Shown here: positions 4,682 to 5,601 of the stretch, in pieces
Layout: each line of letters begins with the position of its first letter
Position numbering within the stretch: position 1 is the stretch's first letter
DNA from: an uncultured Collinsella sp.
GTDB taxonomy: Bacteria > Actinomycetota > Coriobacteriia > Coriobacteriales > Coriobacteriaceae
NCBI GenBank assembly: GCA_934655835.1
Contig: CAKUHM010000101.1
Span: forward strand, 1 to 5,601
Direction of reading: 5' to 3'
Length of the DNA stretch: 5,601 nt
Notes under the pieces: generated by a model
Told to the model about the DNA's origin: nothing
Databases searched by the model: none
Seen by the model: only the letters and a program-made list of their open reading frames with translations
Position numbers and translations under genes: made by a program

Positions 4682-5601
4682 ATGTCTGATACTTCTATCG
4701 TTATTCGCGGTGCGCGTGAGCACAACTTGCGCAATATCGATGTCTCTATTCCGCGTGACCGGCTCGTGGTCATTACCGGCCTTTCCGGTTCGGGCAAGAG
4801 TTCGCTGGCGTTCGATACCATCTATGCCGAGGGCCAGCGCCGCTATGTCGAGAGCCTTTCCAGCTATGCGCGCCAGTTTTTGGGCCAGATGGATAAGCCT
4901 GATCTGGATTCGATTGACGGCCTGTCGCCGGCCGTGTCGATCGATCAGAAGACGACGTCCAAGAATCCCCGGTCGACGGTTGGTACCGTAACTGAGATTT
5001 ATGACTACCTGCGCCTGCTGTTCGCTCGCGTGGGCACGCCGCACTGTCCCGAGTGCGGGCGTGTCATCGAGCGTCAGACGACCGATCAGGTTGCCGATAA
5101 GGTGCTGGCGGCGGGGGAGGGCCGTCGCGCGTTTGTGCTGGCGCCGGTGGTTCGTGGACGCAAGGGCGAGTATGCCAAGCTGTTCGAGGATCTGCGTGCG
5201 GAGGGCTTTAGCCGCGTGCGCGTCGACGGCGAGGTGCGCTCTCTCGATGATCCCATTGATTTGGACAAAAAGCTCAAGCACGATATCGAGGTCGTGGTCG
5301 ACCGTATCGTAATTCGAGAGAATTCCCTGGGCCGCATCGCAGAGTCCGTTGAGCAGGCGACTGCGCTGGCGCACGGCAACGTGAACGTGTATATGTTGCC
5401 CGACCGCGATGCTCCCGAGGGAACCGAGGGCGAGCTGCTTGAGTATTCGCTGGCACTGGCGTGCCCGGAGCACGGGCATTCCATCGACGATCTGCAGCCG
5501 CGCGATTTCTCGTTCAACGCGCCCTATGGCGCATGTCCCGAGTGCGATGGCCTGGGCTTTAAGAAGACGGTCGATGCCGAGGCGCTGATCGAAGACCCCT
5601 C
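4682..5601 (+). CDS. uvrA: UvrA, excision nuclease ABC subunit A (N-terminal part)
   Basis: UvrA is the damage-recognition ATPase of nucleotide excision repair; it dimerises, scans DNA with UvrB and loads UvrB at lesions. The window has the first 306 codons plus two bases, about a third of the usual 940-970 aa. The reading frame opens with the typical [15 protein letters not shown] region, then Walker [10 protein letters not shown] at 33-41, the [10 protein letters not shown] signature at 61-70 with the Q-loop-type SPAVSIDQK at 82-90, and [20 protein letters not shown] at 99-118. A CPEC pair follows at 122-125. Residues about 130-250 fit the UvrB-binding and signature-insertion region. The first zinc module comes at 261-288: Cys261-x2-His264, then [20 protein letters not shown] with Cys285 and Cys288. 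E. coli has Cys-x2-Cys at the first pair. ATG 4682 is supported by the preceding AAGGAG and the family start. A LexA-like box suggests SOS control. The gene is cut by the window edge, not broken. Confidence 0.97.
   Translation, partial: MSDTSIVIRGAREHNLRNIDVSIPRDRLVVITGLSGSGKSSLAFDTIYAEGQRRYVESLSSYARQFLGQMDKPDLDSIDGLSPAVSIDQKTTSKNPRSTVGTVTEIYDYLRLLFARVGTPHCPECGRVIERQTTDQVADKVLAAGEGRRAFVLAPVVRGRKGEYAKLFEDLRAEGFSRVRVDGEVRSLDDPIDLDKKLKHDIEVVVDRIVIRENSLGRIAESVEQATALAHGNVNVYMLPDRDAPEGTEGELLEYSLALACPEHGHSIDDLQPRDFSFNAPYGACPECDGLGFKKTVDAEALIEDP

Noticed and set aside
4583..5479. 298-codon open frame on the minus strand opposite uvrA
   Set aside because: It is antisense to a certain uvrA coding region, has low-complexity Arg/His/Ala-rich composition typical of a GC-rich shadow frame, and contains no recognisable motif.

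Overview
The window looks like ordinary chromosome from a fairly GC-rich, Gram-positive-type bacterium. I think it is most likely a member of the Coriobacteriia (a Collinsella-like actinobacterium), but this is inference. The grounds are the GC-rich, G/C-ending codon use, strong AGGAGG-type ribosome binding sites, an LTA-synthase-type membrane enzyme in a GC-rich genome, a UvrA whose zinc module has a Cys-x2-His pair in place of the enterobacterial Cys-x2-Cys, and a LexA-like site of the Gram-positive type. No rRNA, tRNA, insertion sequence, phage gene or CRISPR array is visible.

Layout. Three complete genes lie on the minus strand and are read from right to left. The first is a 717-aa LTA-synthase-family membrane phosphotransferase (2335-4488). 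The second is a 276-aa Mrp/ApbC/Nbp35-type P-loop ATPase of iron-sulfur cluster handling (1356-2186). The third is a 423-aa FAD-dependent HI0933/BaiN-family flavoprotein (84-1355). The Mrp stop codon directly abuts the GTG start of the flavoprotein, so these two form a tight, probably translationally coupled pair. After the flavoprotein come a perfect TATAAT box, a GC-rich hairpin with a U-rich tail, and the ribosome binding site and first bases of another minus-strand gene that leaves the window at its left edge. On the plus strand, divergent from the LTA-synthase-like gene, the first 306 codons of uvrA (4682 onward) run off the right edge.

The two intergenic stretches over 100 bases hold regulatory signals, not genes. 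The 193-base divergent region (4489-4681) has a weak promoter candidate for the membrane gene, a site matching the Gram-positive LexA/SOS consensus at 9 of 10 half-site bases, an 11-bp perfect palindrome and a doubled Shine-Dalgarno before uvrA. The 148-base gap (2187-2334) has a promoter candidate for the mrp-flavoprotein pair, an inverted repeat in its spacer and a small GC hairpin just before the mrp ribosome binding site.

The genes are a mix of housekeeping functions: nucleotide excision repair, cell-envelope polymer synthesis, Fe-S cluster delivery and a flavin oxidoreductase. I see no evidence of a new multi-gene system. The points most worth a second look are the LexA-like box at uvrA, the promoter-plus-hairpin leader at the left edge, and the unusual central part of the flavoprotein.
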